A stretch of DNA of 64,000 nt, taken from contig NZ_JBJKOP010000034.1 of the NCBI RefSeq assembly GCF_046707225.1, forward strand, positions 57,894-121,893. The letters are read 5' to 3'. The stretch is from Caproicibacter sp046707225. GTDB taxonomy: Bacteria > Bacillota > Clostridia > Oscillospirales > Acutalibacteraceae. The notes beneath the pieces are model-generated. The model was not told the origin of the DNA. It did no database searches and saw only the letters and a list, made by a program, of their open reading frames with translations. The position numbers and the translations under genes are program-made. Shown here piece after piece: positions 30,816 to 39,483 of the stretch (the stretch's first letter is position 1; every line of letters begins with the position of its first letter).

Positions 30816-30988
30816 ATCAAACGCCCCGCTTTCCGAAGCGCATCCCGCTCCGCGGCAATTTCCGCTGCGGAGGTTTCCCGAATTCCGTCGATTTCACGGA
30901 CTTCCGCGTTCTCCGCTCGGGCTGTCTGCTCCGATGTCATGCCAAGGGCCAGGGCTTTGATAATCTCATAGCTTTTCTGATCAGTCAC
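30812..30988 (-). CDS. Small helical protein heading the lysis cassette
   Basis: 58 residues starting at GTG (30988) with AAGGAG upstream. Content: SYEIIKALALGMTSEQTARA then a charged helix ETSAAEIAAERDALRKAGRL. The first part looks like a short HTH-like pair of helices (L-G-M-T-x-E-Q-x-A). Its stop overlaps the start of the lysozyme gene, so it belongs to the same unit. Similar short proteins occur beside phage lysis genes; function unknown. Confidence 0.6.
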   Translation of the reverse strand: MTDQKSYEIIKALALGMTSEQTARAENAEVREIDGIRETSAAEIAAERDALRKAGRLI

Positions 30989-31135
30989 AATACAAATCTC
31001 CTTTCCTTGCAGGCCTCTCTTTAAAATATGTCCCGTATCGGTCGCGCGTGCGGAGGTCCCCCTCGAACCGGCCGCCAACATTCCCTTTTCATATTCCCCC
31101 TCACACAGCGCCGTTTTTGCATTCGATCAGGCAAA

Positions 31136-31176
31136 AAACAGGGCGCGAAACGAAAAAATCGTTTCGCGCCCTGTTT
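31136..31176. terminator. Bidirectional terminator
   Basis: 18-bp perfect stem beginning AAACAGGGCGCGAAACGA with a 5-nt loop; T-rich on both strands. It ends the Nudix gene transcript on the minus strand. Confidence 0.8.
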
Positions 31177-31190
31177 CAGGTTTTTGATCG

Positions 31191-31604
31191 CTAAATTTGA
31201 TTTTTCAGGTAATCGGCGGCCGACTCAAGCACATCGGCGTCGTTTTGGTAGGTGATTCTTTCCTTTGCCTCGTGAAAAGGGTACCACCCGGCATCCAGAA
31301 TTTCCTCCGCCTGCGTTTTCAGCCGGCTGTCCCCGGCTTCCGCGGCAAAATAAACCACGTCTTTCCAGACGCCCACCGACGGGCTGTAAGAGGCAACCCG
31401 GCGAAAGCCCGTGTCGAGCGCTACGCTCAGGCCCGTTTCCTCCCTGATTTCGCGCAGCGCGGTCTGTGTCTCGGTTTCCCCGTTTTCCACATGCCCCTTG
31501 GGGAAAGACCAGTGCCCGCCGTTGACGTGCCGGATCAACAGGTACCTGACTTCTCCGCCGGTCCGTAAAAAGACGACCGCGCCGCAGGATCTTTCCTGTT
31601 TCAT
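31191..31604 (-). CDS. Nudix hydrolase, Ap4A-hydrolase-like
   Basis: 137 residues. Complete Nudix box GHVENGETETQTALREIREE followed by TGL. HWSFPKGH before it and the short length point to bis(5'-nucleosyl)-tetraphosphatase-like members. SCGAVVFLRTGGEVRYLLI forms the first strands. ATG at 31604 is chosen because the conserved fold begins here; the frame is open further upstream with unrelated basic sequence. Confidence 0.88.
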   Translation of the reverse strand: MKQERSCGAVVFLRTGGEVRYLLIRHVNGGHWSFPKGHVENGETETQTALREIREETGLSVALDTGFRRVASYSPSVGVWKDVVYFAAEAGDSRLKTQAEEILDAGWYPFHEAKERITYQNDADVLESAADYLKNQI

Positions 31605-31742
31605 CGTTTCACCCGCTTTTTTAAAAAGGTTAGCTTTTTTGAACCGAGCCGTTTTCAAGCAGGCTCTCCATTTTCTCTTCCGTTTCCAGATCATAGTCCC
31701 CGGTAATGCCGAACCTGGGATAAACCACCCCGGCGGACAGCT

Positions 31743-32681
31743 TCAGCTTAATTTCTTCATTTCATGCTTCAGGTTCGCGTTCTGATAGGTGGCGCGAATT
31801 GAAGAAACGCTGGCGACCAGCATCAGCAGATAACCCATCGCAAGGTCCGAAAGAACCGATCTCGACACCGAGTCGTCTTTCATGAATTCCGGAATTGACC
31901 GGAACGCATCAAAAAACGTGATATCGTAATCCATTTTGAACTCGTTGTAAATTTCCAGCGCAAGGGAGACGTTTTCGGCAAAATAGAGCATCGCGACCGC
32001 AATCAGAAGAGAGATCACCATTCCCGCGGCATTCAGCTTGCCGCCGAACTTTTCATATCCCTTCATGCAGCAGACCGCCATGACGAAGCCGACGATCCCG
32101 GCAATATAGCCCAGCTGATAGACAATGACCCACAGCGCGACGCCAATCAGGGAGCCCAGCAAAGCGCCGACGGTTCCGCCGGCGATGTTGCTCTTTTGCT
32201 CCTTTAAAGACTGCCGCGCCGCGGAAAGGTCGGACTGCGCCTTTTCAAAACAGCCGCCGCACATGGAGGTGCACTCCCCGCCCAAGCTGTAAACGCCCAG
32301 ATTTGTCTGGGCCCCGCAGTATTTGCAGCAGCTCACCATCGAGTATGACCTGCAGACGCTCAAAACGGAATTCAGAATCTCCTTTAAGGCTTCCACACTG
32401 TTTTTCCCGTTCGATTTCACCTGAATGGACGCGCCGACTCCGTCGAAAACGGCGGATTTAACCGCCGGATTGGACTGGGACAGGCCAGCGAAATAATCCT
32501 GAACCGCCTTTGCCTGTTCCGGGGTGCCGCCGTTTACATGAAACCGGATTTCAAAAACGCGCCGGTTCTGCACATTCCTGATGATCATTTGGTACCCCTG
32601 ATAATATCCGAAAACGCTCATTCGCTTTTGGTCGTAGGTCATCCCCGTGTCCTGTGCCAGTGTTTTCAGGCTTGCTCTCAT
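31743..32681 (-). CDS. Membrane protein with Cys cluster, unknown function
   Basis: 312 residues. Residues 1-130 look soluble (alpha/beta). A zinc-ribbon-like cluster follows (SCCKYCGAQTNLG then CTSMCGGCFEKAQ), then about four membrane helices (around 175-195, 198-215, 225-245 and 285-305). GGAGGG lies 5 nt before ATG. I do not recognise a named family. The combination of cytosolic domain, metal-binding knuckle and membrane part suggests a sensor or trafficking protein, but that is only a guess. Confidence 0.75.
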   Translation of the reverse strand: MRASLKTLAQDTGMTYDQKRMSVFGYYQGYQMIIRNVQNRRVFEIRFHVNGGTPEQAKAVQDYFAGLSQSNPAVKSAVFDGVGASIQVKSNGKNSVEALKEILNSVLSVCRSYSMVSCCKYCGAQTNLGVYSLGGECTSMCGGCFEKAQSDLSAARQSLKEQKSNIAGGTVGALLGSLIGVALWVIVYQLGYIAGIVGFVMAVCCMKGYEKFGGKLNAAGMVISLLIAVAMLYFAENVSLALEIYNEFKMDYDITFFDAFRSIPEFMKDDSVSRSVLSDLAMGYLLMLVASVSSIRATYQNANLKHEMKKLS

Positions 32682-32908
32682 AATATCCCTCCGAATTGTT
32701 TCGGCCCTCGCCGCCGCATATCCCGATTCGGGCCGTTTGGTAATTTCCTATAAAATATCGGTTCGAAATCTGAAAGATGAAGTTTCGGGAAGAGATATTT
32801 TCAATTTTCATCGTATGGTACAGTCACATTTGCATCCGGATTTAAAAACTGTATATGTTAACCGCTGTTTTCTATTTTTTATGCCGCCGCCACGCTGCCA
32901 TCCGGTTT

Positions 32909-34765
32909 TCAGTCGGCGGAATCGGAGTCCGTATAGGCGTCCAGATCCGGAACGATCTGGTCTGCGTTCAGCCATTCGCTGTTCGGGCGGCAGATCATCC
33001 GCGCGTCGATATAGGCCTGCTGAAGCGTCAGAATCGTCTGGCCCTGGTAGTTCCCGGCGCGGGTCAGCTCCACGACGAGCGCCGCGTCCGCACGGCCCTC
33101 GCTGACCAGACACAGCGGCAGCATCAGGCTCATGACGTTCCGGGTCGGGAAAAAGCAGGGAATCGCCGTCTTATAGTTCCAGCGAACCTGTTTTCGCGCA
33201 AGATTGATCGCGTCTTCCAGCCGGTTTCGAAGCCGGTTATACAGCCGGTTGGAATCCGAAACGGTATCCCGCAGCTGTGCGTACAGATTTTTTTTCGCCT
33301 TTTGGGAACGCTCGGCCTCGATTTCATCCAGCAGCTCCAGCGCGTCCGGTTCGCTGTGCAGCTCCTCCCGGAGGAATCCGACCGGCAGCCGGGCGATATT
33401 ATCCAGCAGGATATGGTCGTAATCGGTGTGAAGATCCTTTTCCAGGTCGAACAGAAGATCCTCTTTGCGCTCGAAATAAGAAGCGGGCTGAGGCAGCGGA
33501 TTAAAATAATTGACAAGCCGCTTTCCCAATCCTCTGCCGCCCGCCTTGGAAAAGCCGGTGAAGCGCCATCTGTTTTTCTGCCTGTCGTCGTTTGGCTCAA
33601 AGCACGCGTAAATATCGTCGTAATGCGGCGTGACCATGCCTGTGTTGAAAGCCGCGAAGCGTCCGTCGTCGCTGATGCAGACCTTGTCCTCCAGCTGAAG
33701 GCGGTAAAACGTGTATTGCAGATAGCTTCGCAGCATCAGCTTGCTGTTGGGGTCCTCCCCCTGAAAATACCACTTTTCAGGCAGCGCCATTTCCGCAAGG
33801 TCGCCGAGCACGTTGTCCCAGAAACCCATGAAGGCAAAGTTTTCAATCGCCTTGCCCGGCGTGCTGTGCTGAACGCCGATAAAGTTCAGGAACCATCCGC
33901 TCTCCCCCTCAAAGCGAGAGGGCTTGATGCCCGCCATCATCAGCTCGCCTCCGGCCGCTTTCAGGGAAAGCGGAAAGGTATAGGCGCTTTCCCTGACCGT
34001 AAACGTGCCGTTTGCCCTCGCCTCCCGGTAAGACTCCCTCATCCGGTTCAGAATTTCTTCGGACGGCGCCGCTTCCTCCCCGGTGATCAGCTTATTCAGA
34101 ATGGCCAGCGTCTTATTCGGCAGAATGATCTCATTCATCGTTTCCGGCAGTTCCTGAAAAGCCGCGGAGCGTCCGGTCGAATCCGTTCCCCTTTCATGGT
34201 CCCAGGAGGGAATTCGATGAAGCGTGACCAGTGTGGCGGGGACGCCGTTGGTGACCGTATCCTGAAGCGACATGAATTCCGAAAGCTCCCGGAGCAGCTG
34301 CTTCATCTTGACAAATCCGTACGTTTCCTTCCGGTACCCTTCGTTTGTCATGACCAGGCTGATCGCCGCCATGGGCAGAGGCGTTTCCGCCGGAAATTCG
34401 TCGATCAGCAACTCATAAACGGCGCGCCTGTCCGACTCGCTAAGCGGTTTCTCCGGGGGGTGAGCTTCCGGCTTCTCTTCCTCCCGCGGCGCGGGCAACC
34501 GTTCCGCTTCCTCCGGCGCGGCTTCCCCCGCCCACTCGTGCAGCGTAACGGTATAATTCATATTCGTGCCGGTGCGGACCTGCCTGAGCGAAACGCATTC
34601 GGGCATCTCCTCCAATAGCAGGCGCATTTTCGGGTACCCGAAGTTCTCGCAGCTGATCTGATTTTCACTCAGATACCCCCCGACCAGAGCCATCAGATAC
34701 GGAGTTTCGAATTCAAACCGTTTTACCAGGATGCTGTATATTTTTCTTTTCTCCGCCGTTTCCAA
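32909..34765 (-). CDS. LOTUS/OST-HTH-like plus DUF3825 protein
   Basis: About 618 residues. The N-terminus holds two similar units (about 5-75 and 110-185): each has a Y-x-L-L-x-x-x-F helix, a G-F/Y-x-K-M-x-x-L-L-x-E motif and a closing V-T-L-H strand, the pattern of LOTUS/OST-HTH-type winged helices. A Glu/Pro-rich linker joins them. The C-terminal two thirds match DUF3825 (GWFLNFIGVQHSTPGKAIEN, FNTGMVTPHYDDIYACFEPN). LOTUS domains bind RNA in eukaryotes, so an RNA-linked role is possible. The start is uncertain; TTG at 34765 has GGGGAG 11 nt upstream, and an open GTG lies at 34792. Confidence 0.75.
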   Translation of the reverse strand: METAEKRKIYSILVKRFEFETPYLMALVGGYLSENQISCENFGYPKMRLLLEEMPECVSLRQVRTGTNMNYTVTLHEWAGEAAPEEAERLPAPREEEKPEAHPPEKPLSESDRRAVYELLIDEFPAETPLPMAAISLVMTNEGYRKETYGFVKMKQLLRELSEFMSLQDTVTNGVPATLVTLHRIPSWDHERGTDSTGRSAAFQELPETMNEIILPNKTLAILNKLITGEEAAPSEEILNRMRESYREARANGTFTVRESAYTFPLSLKAAGGELMMAGIKPSRFEGESGWFLNFIGVQHSTPGKAIENFAFMGFWDNVLGDLAEMALPEKWYFQGEDPNSKLMLRSYLQYTFYRLQLEDKVCISDDGRFAAFNTGMVTPHYDDIYACFEPNDDRQKNRWRFTGFSKAGGRGLGKRLVNYFNPLPQPASYFERKEDLLFDLEKDLHTDYDHILLDNIARLPVGFLREELHSEPDALELLDEIEAERSQKAKKNLYAQLRDTVSDSNRLYNRLRNRLEDAINLARKQVRWNYKTAIPCFFPTRNVMSLMLPLCLVSEGRADAALVVELTRAGNYQGQTILTLQQAYIDARMICRPNSEWLNADQIVPDLDAYTDSDSAD

Positions 34766-34985
34766 AATTTCCACTTCTCCCCAGATAAGCACTTATTCAT
34801 ACTGATTCTATTATACCGCTTTTCCCCGGTGTGAACAACCGGAGATTCGGGCGAATTCCATGCCGATTCAGTCAAGCGGCTCTAAATTTCAGCCGATGGT
34901 CGGGACGAAAAGGATATGCGCCTTCACTTTGGCACAGCAACCTTCTCCCCCCTTGGCTGAGCGCAAAAAAGCAAGCAATGAAAGA

Positions 34986-35025
34986 AGGCCTTCAATTCGT
35001 AGTTTTTTCTGCGAATTGAAGGCCT
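34986..35025. terminator. Inverted repeat, probable terminator
   Basis: 14-bp stem AGGCCTTCAATTCG/CGAATTGAAGGCCT around a 12-nt T-rich loop, downstream of the murI unit on the minus strand. No clear T-tract follows on either side, so it could also be another kind of palindrome. Confidence 0.45.
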
Positions 35026-35061
35026 CAGAGGTTCTTTTGCCCATCAGTATCAATCATTCCG

Positions 35062-35342
35062 TTAGAGGGTTAACTGCATTTTGAATGGAAGCATCTCATA
35101 AAGCCCGCCGATATGAACGTCCGCGCCCGGAAGAACTTCTTTCCGGCCAATCTCAGTTTCGAAATATTTCTTTCACTCAGCTTTTGCCCAAGCTCAACAC
35201 TTTCCCTTATGCTCATGCCGTTCTGATAGACATTGTCCTTGTTAAAGCGGATTCCCGCCAGTTTAAAAATGTTCTGAACTGCTTCAGTATGCTCATGATC
35301 TCCCAAATCGAATATTTTGTCAATTGGTTCAATTAATGCCAA
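35062..35342 (-). pseudogene. Small gene after murI, broken by a frameshift
   Basis: The minus frame from TTG (35342) reads LALIEPIDKIFDLGDHEHTE and on to ESVELGQKLSE. Near a GAAAGAAA run another frame takes over and reads KKYFETEIGRKEVLPGADVH then IGGLYEMLPFKMQLTL with a stop at 35062. The second frame looks more protein-like than the original frame's Arg/Lys/Phe-rich tail. The two halves together suggest a 90-residue protein interrupted by one indel. It starts inside the end of murI (14-bp overlap). I do not recognise the family. Confidence 0.4.
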
Positions 35343-36111
35343 AGACCTGATCCAATTGTATCCTACAGGAATTGATCAGTTTTAAGCCAGATTCGTCAAC
35401 CGGTTTCCCAGAAAAGTAGTACTCGGTAATTCCGTTTCCACCGGCTTCCGTCGACAGGAAAAGCACTCTTATCAGCTGGCGGACCGTTCCCTCGTTTCCA
35501 TCAACAAAATGGGGGGTATTTTGAAACAGCTTCTGAAGCTCATTTTTGAAATAATTGAAATGCGTACACCCAAGTACAACGGTTCCATACGACGGAAGAT
35601 CATAGGATTGCAGCGCCTGCCGCAAATATTCACCGACCTGGGCGGAAGAAAAGATCCCTTTTTCCGCAAAGCGCACAAGTTGAGGAAGTTCAACCAGATC
35701 AACCTTTTTCCGTGAATCGACTCTTTCCACGAGATTATGCAGTTTCTTTCCTTTGATTGTTACCGGTGTTGCCATAACAAGGATTCTTTTCTTTTCCGCA
35801 CCGTATAAATCGATTGCTTTTTTCACAGCGGGTTCCATCCCTATGATCGGTATGGGAAACCGCTTCCGATATGCCATTGTCAATGCGCTTGTCGCCGTAT
35901 TACAAGCAATGATGATAGCATCCACGCCCTTGCGGATCATAAAATGAATAATGTCATTTACCAACAACCGGATTTCTTCCGGCGTTTTTTCTCCGTATGG
36001 GACATGCTTTTCATCCGCGTAATAAATAAAGTTTTCATTCGGTAACATCTTCTGAGCGAAATGCAATACAGACAGTCCGCCTAAACCCGAATCAAATACT
36101 CCTATCGTCAT
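35329..36111 (-). CDS. murI: Glutamate racemase
   Basis: 260 residues. Both catalytic cysteines are present (IIACNTATSA, Cys70; VVLGCTHFNYF, about Cys180), with FDSGLGGLSVL at the N-terminus and the ADEKHVPYGEK loop. It makes D-glutamate for peptidoglycan. Base composition is clearly more AT-rich than the genes to its left, and it lies at the edge of a disturbed segment with an integrase and gene fragments. It may therefore be a second, horizontally acquired copy; that is inference. Confidence 0.92.
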   Translation of the reverse strand: MTIGVFDSGLGGLSVLHFAQKMLPNENFIYYADEKHVPYGEKTPEEIRLLVNDIIHFMIRKGVDAIIIACNTATSALTMAYRKRFPIPIIGMEPAVKKAIDLYGAEKKRILVMATPVTIKGKKLHNLVERVDSRKKVDLVELPQLVRFAEKGIFSSAQVGEYLRQALQSYDLPSYGTVVLGCTHFNYFKNELQKLFQNTPHFVDGNEGTVRQLIRVLFLSTEAGGNGITEYYFSGKPVDESGLKLINSCRIQLDQVFGIN

Positions 36112-36560
36112 TTTTTAAGAATTCTTCTCTCTAAACTTGCCTTAAATTTCAGTTTGCCTCTCTGTCTGGATGATCAACAGGATCCACGCCCCACGCGGGG
36201 AGCAACCCACCTTAGATTTTAGTTGCCCATTCGTCCCGTGGAATGACACGATCGATTTGACTCAGAAGTTCTTTTTATGTTTTTTTACCTGTGCCAGTTC
36301 ATCGCTCAGTGCTAACAAGCTGATTGTTTGTTCATCCCTTTATTTTACCACTTTTTTATTATGTGCGGTATTGCCTTAGGGAACCACTCTCCTCCATAGG
36401 CACTGCCCCTGCCCGTCTGAGCAATGATATTATAATTCTTACCATTTTCATTTGCAATATATTTGCTAATAATGAGATTGCTTTCTGTCGGAAGGGGTTC
36501 CGCTAATCAGCGCAAAATAGAGTGATAATTTTTCGATAAAAAGTTCTTGCGGTCTGCCAT
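36112..36560. other. AT-rich intergenic stretch
   Basis: About 450 bp between murI and the LacI-type fragment. I see no credible gene. The only structured element is the degenerate CRISPR-like repeat near 36182. Confidence 0.5.
36182..36206. repeat. Isolated degenerate type I-C CRISPR-like repeat
   Basis: The plus strand has ATCCACGCCCCACGCGGGG followed by AGCAAC, i.e. on the minus strand GTTGCTCCCCGCGTGGGGCG then TGGAT. This matches the canonical form of type I-C repeats (G-T-C-G-C-T-C-C-C-C...G-G-G-G...G-T-G-G-A-T) except for a few bases, and is close to but distinct from the repeat of the array 2 kb away. It stands alone, without a second copy at spacer distance. Confidence 0.4.
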
Positions 36561-36656
36561 ATGGCGACATTAAAAGATGTTGTGAAAAAAGCCGGCGTCA
36601 GCATTGCAACTGCCTTACGTGTTCTGAATAGTCCTGATAAAGCAGCAACGCATTGA
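36561..36656 (+). pseudogene. LacI-family regulator, N-terminal fragment
   Basis: 31 codons reading MATLKDVVKKAGVSIATALR then VLNSPDKAATH and a stop. This is the HTH of a LacI-type repressor (T-I/L-x-D-V-A-x-x-A-G-V-S-x-x-T-V-S-R-V-L-N). Everything after the DNA-binding domain is lost and the integrase gene follows 150 bp later. It looks like a gene cut by insertion or deletion. Confidence 0.65.
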
Positions 36657-36812
36657 GCGATGTTTTAATCGTTCTCATATACAAAAATAGAAACCATAGC
36701 CTCTTTCCTGTCCGATTGTAAACGAGTCTATTATGAGTGAAAACAATCCGTTTTTTAAAAATTAACACCGCATCTATCCCCCCGAAATCGGCATAGGCAC
36801 GGGTGTTTTTTG

Positions 36813-37910
36813 ATGCTTCAGCAAGAGGATATATCACCTTTATCGGACATTTTATTCAAAGAATATTTTATCCGCTACCTGAAAGGGCTTGACGGGGGAA
36901 CCCGATCCAGAAGTTTTTATAGTACCATCACCATTGCGTCCCATATTATTGAAGGTCTTGGAGATTACAGAATGAGTGAAATTAATAAAACTGTCTTGAA
37001 AGAGTTTATCAATGGATTTACCAAGAAGACATACACCAAAGGCACAAAGACCGACTTTTACAGTCAAAGCACTATTGATAAAACATATCAGCTTCTGCGT
37101 GGAGCTATCAGAGAAGCCTCCAGCGAAGACGGCGGCAAATTACTCCGCATTGATTTCATGGCAAATATAAAGAAACCTCGATCAAATAAGCAATCTCCAT
37201 TGGAACCTAAAGCCCTCACGAACGAAGAAATACAAATGATCTCTGAGATAGTCAGGGAAAATAAAATGATGAATGTGTGGGTCCATCTAATGATCTACAC
37301 CGGGGTACGGCCCAGTGAGCCATTAGCTTTGCAATTTGGTGACATTGATTATGAGAATAGGACTGTTGATATTGTGCGCACCCTCAGCCAGGAAGAACAC
37401 ATTGACCCCGTCACAGGGAAGCGGACAAGACCCAGCACCCCCATCATCACTGATCTAAAAAATGCCCGGCCAGGACAAAGAGTGAATTTGCAAAAACGAA
37501 CTTTGAAGGTCGGAAATAAGATTCTTGATATCTTAAAAGATTGGGAAAGCTATGTTTTTAATAATCCTGTCCTGATGAAAATGAAACGAGAGCATGGAAC
37601 GGAAGATTATCTTTTCTGTGGTACTCACGGTCAGTTTTGGCTGTATGACGATTACAAACAGGTTTACGAACGGCTTCTGAAAAAGCAAGGATTAAGCATC
37701 TCCGAATATAACCCTTACCGGTTTCGACACAACTGCTGCACCAGGCTTTTACGGATGGGTATTAACCTGAAAGCTGTACAGCTCATCATGGGCGATAACA
37801 CTGCCGATATGGTCATGCGTGTCTATGCAAATCTTGACAAAACAGACGTATTGAAAGGAAGCGAATCGTTCGCCAAAAGTATTGACACAACACTTGATAT
37901 CAATCCATAG
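36813..37910 (+). CDS. Tyrosine recombinase (phage-type integrase)
   Basis: 365 residues. N-terminal SAM-like core-binding part (about 10-110), then the catalytic domain with Arg in YTGVRPSEPLAL (Arg166), the R-H pair in YRFRHNCCTRLLR (Arg305, His306; the usual first His of H-x-x-R is a Tyr here) and the nucleophile in MRVYANLDK. There is no Shine-Dalgarno site before ATG at 36813 and the 5' flank contains a truncated gene, so the N-terminus or promoter may be altered. It sits 320 bp from the CRISPR array, on the opposite strand. Confidence 0.85.
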   Translation: MLQQEDISPLSDILFKEYFIRYLKGLDGGTRSRSFYSTITIASHIIEGLGDYRMSEINKTVLKEFINGFTKKTYTKGTKTDFYSQSTIDKTYQLLRGAIREASSEDGGKLLRIDFMANIKKPRSNKQSPLEPKALTNEEIQMISEIVRENKMMNVWVHLMIYTGVRPSEPLALQFGDIDYENRTVDIVRTLSQEEHIDPVTGKRTRPSTPIITDLKNARPGQRVNLQKRTLKVGNKILDILKDWESYVFNNPVLMKMKREHGTEDYLFCGTHGQFWLYDDYKQVYERLLKKQGLSISEYNPYRFRHNCCTRLLRMGINLKAVQLIMGDNTADMVMRVYANLDKTDVLKGSESFAKSIDTTLDINP

Positions 37911-37915
37911 AAAAC

Positions 37916-37934
37916 CTCGGACATTTTGTCCGAG
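37916..37934. terminator. Hairpin CTCGGACA/TGTCCGAG, left copy
   Basis: 8-bp stem with a 3-nt core loop just after the integrase stop. The same palindrome, with the loop in the other sense, occurs at 47550-47568. Read on the minus strand it is followed by GTTTTC, so it may end transcripts coming from the CRISPR side. Confidence 0.5.
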
Positions 37935-37987
37935 TCAATCCGGTTATCCGATATAAGTAAATCTTTTGACACACATTCCATCACGTT

Positions 37988-38071
37988 CTACATTTTTATT
38001 CCACATTGATCAGGGCGCAACCAGATGACACTCTCACCATAAAGCGCCTGACAGACAACCATCGGCCCCAT
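37988..38071 (-). pseudogene. DUF1653 protein fragment
   Basis: Minus frame MGPMVVCQALYGESVIWLRP followed by DQCGIKM and a stop. M-V-V-x-Q-A-L-Y-G-E...W-x-R-P is the core of DUF1653 proteins, which are about 65-80 residues. The first half of the domain is missing. A relic next to the CRISPR array. Confidence 0.45.
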
Positions 38072-38231
38072 TTTCACGTTCCTTAGTTTTAAGTCCTCTA
38101 CTTAGTATAAACATAGCACTAAACCGCTAACGCGGTGGTTTACATCGGGATAGACGCTGCTTTTTCATGAACCTACTAAGAGAGCGGCAGGTTTTCTCTA
38201 TTGAAATGTTCACTCTCTGCATTCCAGTTTG

Positions 38232-39334
38232 CTTTCAATCCACGCACCCCGCGAGAGGTGCGACTTAACGCAATGAACCCCGACAATCACAAAAATGATT
38301 TCAATCCACGCACCCCGCGAGAGGTGCGACGACAAACTTACAACAGAATGACCGGTATGTGAGATTTCAATCCACGCACCCCGCGAGAGGTGCGACCGAA
38401 CGCTGGTTACGGCAGGAACATAGCCGTGAGATTTCAATCCACGCACCCCGCGAGAGGTGCGACGTAATCATGGACGTATTAAATGGTAATGCATGAATTT
38501 CAATCCACGCACCCCGCGAGAGGTGCGACCGGATGATCTCTTCGGGGTGGTTGATAAATTCGCATTTCAATCCACGCACCCCGCGAGAGGTGCGACCAGT
38601 CTTGAATATTTCCTTGCTTAATTTCTGTAAATTTCAATCCACGCACCCCGCGAGAGGTGCGACTGCTCCGGATTGTCGTAAATTGTGCATTGGCTCATTT
38701 CAATCCACGCACCCCGCGAGAGGTGCGACTAAAAATCCGTCCGCAGCATTAAGCGATTCAGAGATTTCAATCCACGCACCCCGCGAGAGGTGCGACCAGC
38801 GCACATACCGAACGTGTGATAGAGCTGGTCCGATTTCAATCCACGCACCCCGCGAGAGGTGCGACGGCCTTTGCCGGTCACTTTTGGCGTTTTGGTGACA
38901 TTTCAATCCACGCACCCCGCGAGAGGTGCGACCGTTTCCACGCAAGACTTGTTCGCTTCCCTTGCAATTTCAATCCACGCACCCCGCGAGAGGTGCGACG
39001 AGCGCCAAACGTTACGAAAGGCGGGATATCTATATTTCAATCCACGCACCCCGCGAGAGGTGCGACAAATCCATTATTGTCACTCCGTAAAGACTAAATC
39101 ATTTCAATCCACGCACCCCGCGAGAGGTGCGACCCCAGAATTCCCGCGCCGGAGATTTCCTCGCTCGAATTTCAATCCACGCACCCCGCGAGAGGTGCGA
39201 CTGGCTCGGTTGCGGCCTTTCCGTCGTTCTGCACATTTCAATCCACGCACCCCGCGAGAGGTGCGACAGGTGCGCAGTTCCGTCGTGTCAGTATCGGTCC
39301 AATTTCAATCCACGCACCCCGCGAGAGGTGCGAC
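38232..39334 (-). CRISPR. Type I-C CRISPR array, 17 repeats and 16 spacers
   Basis: The repeat is 33 bp. On the minus (transcribed) strand it begins GTCGCACCTCTCGCGGGGTG and ends GGATTGAAAT, the type I-C form with a central hairpin. Repeat starts on the plus strand: 38232, 38298, 38364, 38431, 38497, 38564, 38631, 38697, 38764, 38833, 38900, 38967, 39034, 39101, 39169, 39235 and 39302. Spacers are 33-36 bp (mostly 33-34). All repeats are identical except the leader-distal one (38232), whose last base differs. Leader lies at the cas2 side. No spacer is duplicated and none visibly matches elsewhere in the window. Confidence 0.98.
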
Positions 39335-39483
39335 TCTATATATTGTGCATATGGAGTCGCATTCCGCATACGGGGCGGACAACAATAACAAGTAATCGAT
39401 CTGCTGTGAAGATTCCTTTATGGAGACGGACAAAATTTAATCCGCGAACCGCACGGTATTTTGCAGTCACCGCACGTTCGCGC
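39335..39483 (-). promoter_or_regulatory. CRISPR leader
   Basis: 149 bp between cas2 and the first repeat. On the minus strand it contains a GCGCGAACGTGCGGTGACTG segment and GTGCGGTTCGCGGATT, GC-rich blocks of the kind seen in type I-C leaders, then an AT-rich part that abuts the array. It should hold the array promoter and the integration site for new spacers. Confidence 0.75.

Noticed and set aside
38210..39395. Open frames across the CRISPR array
   Set aside because: They translate the repeat again and again (SHLSRGAWIE, FNPRTPREV) and are artefacts of the array.
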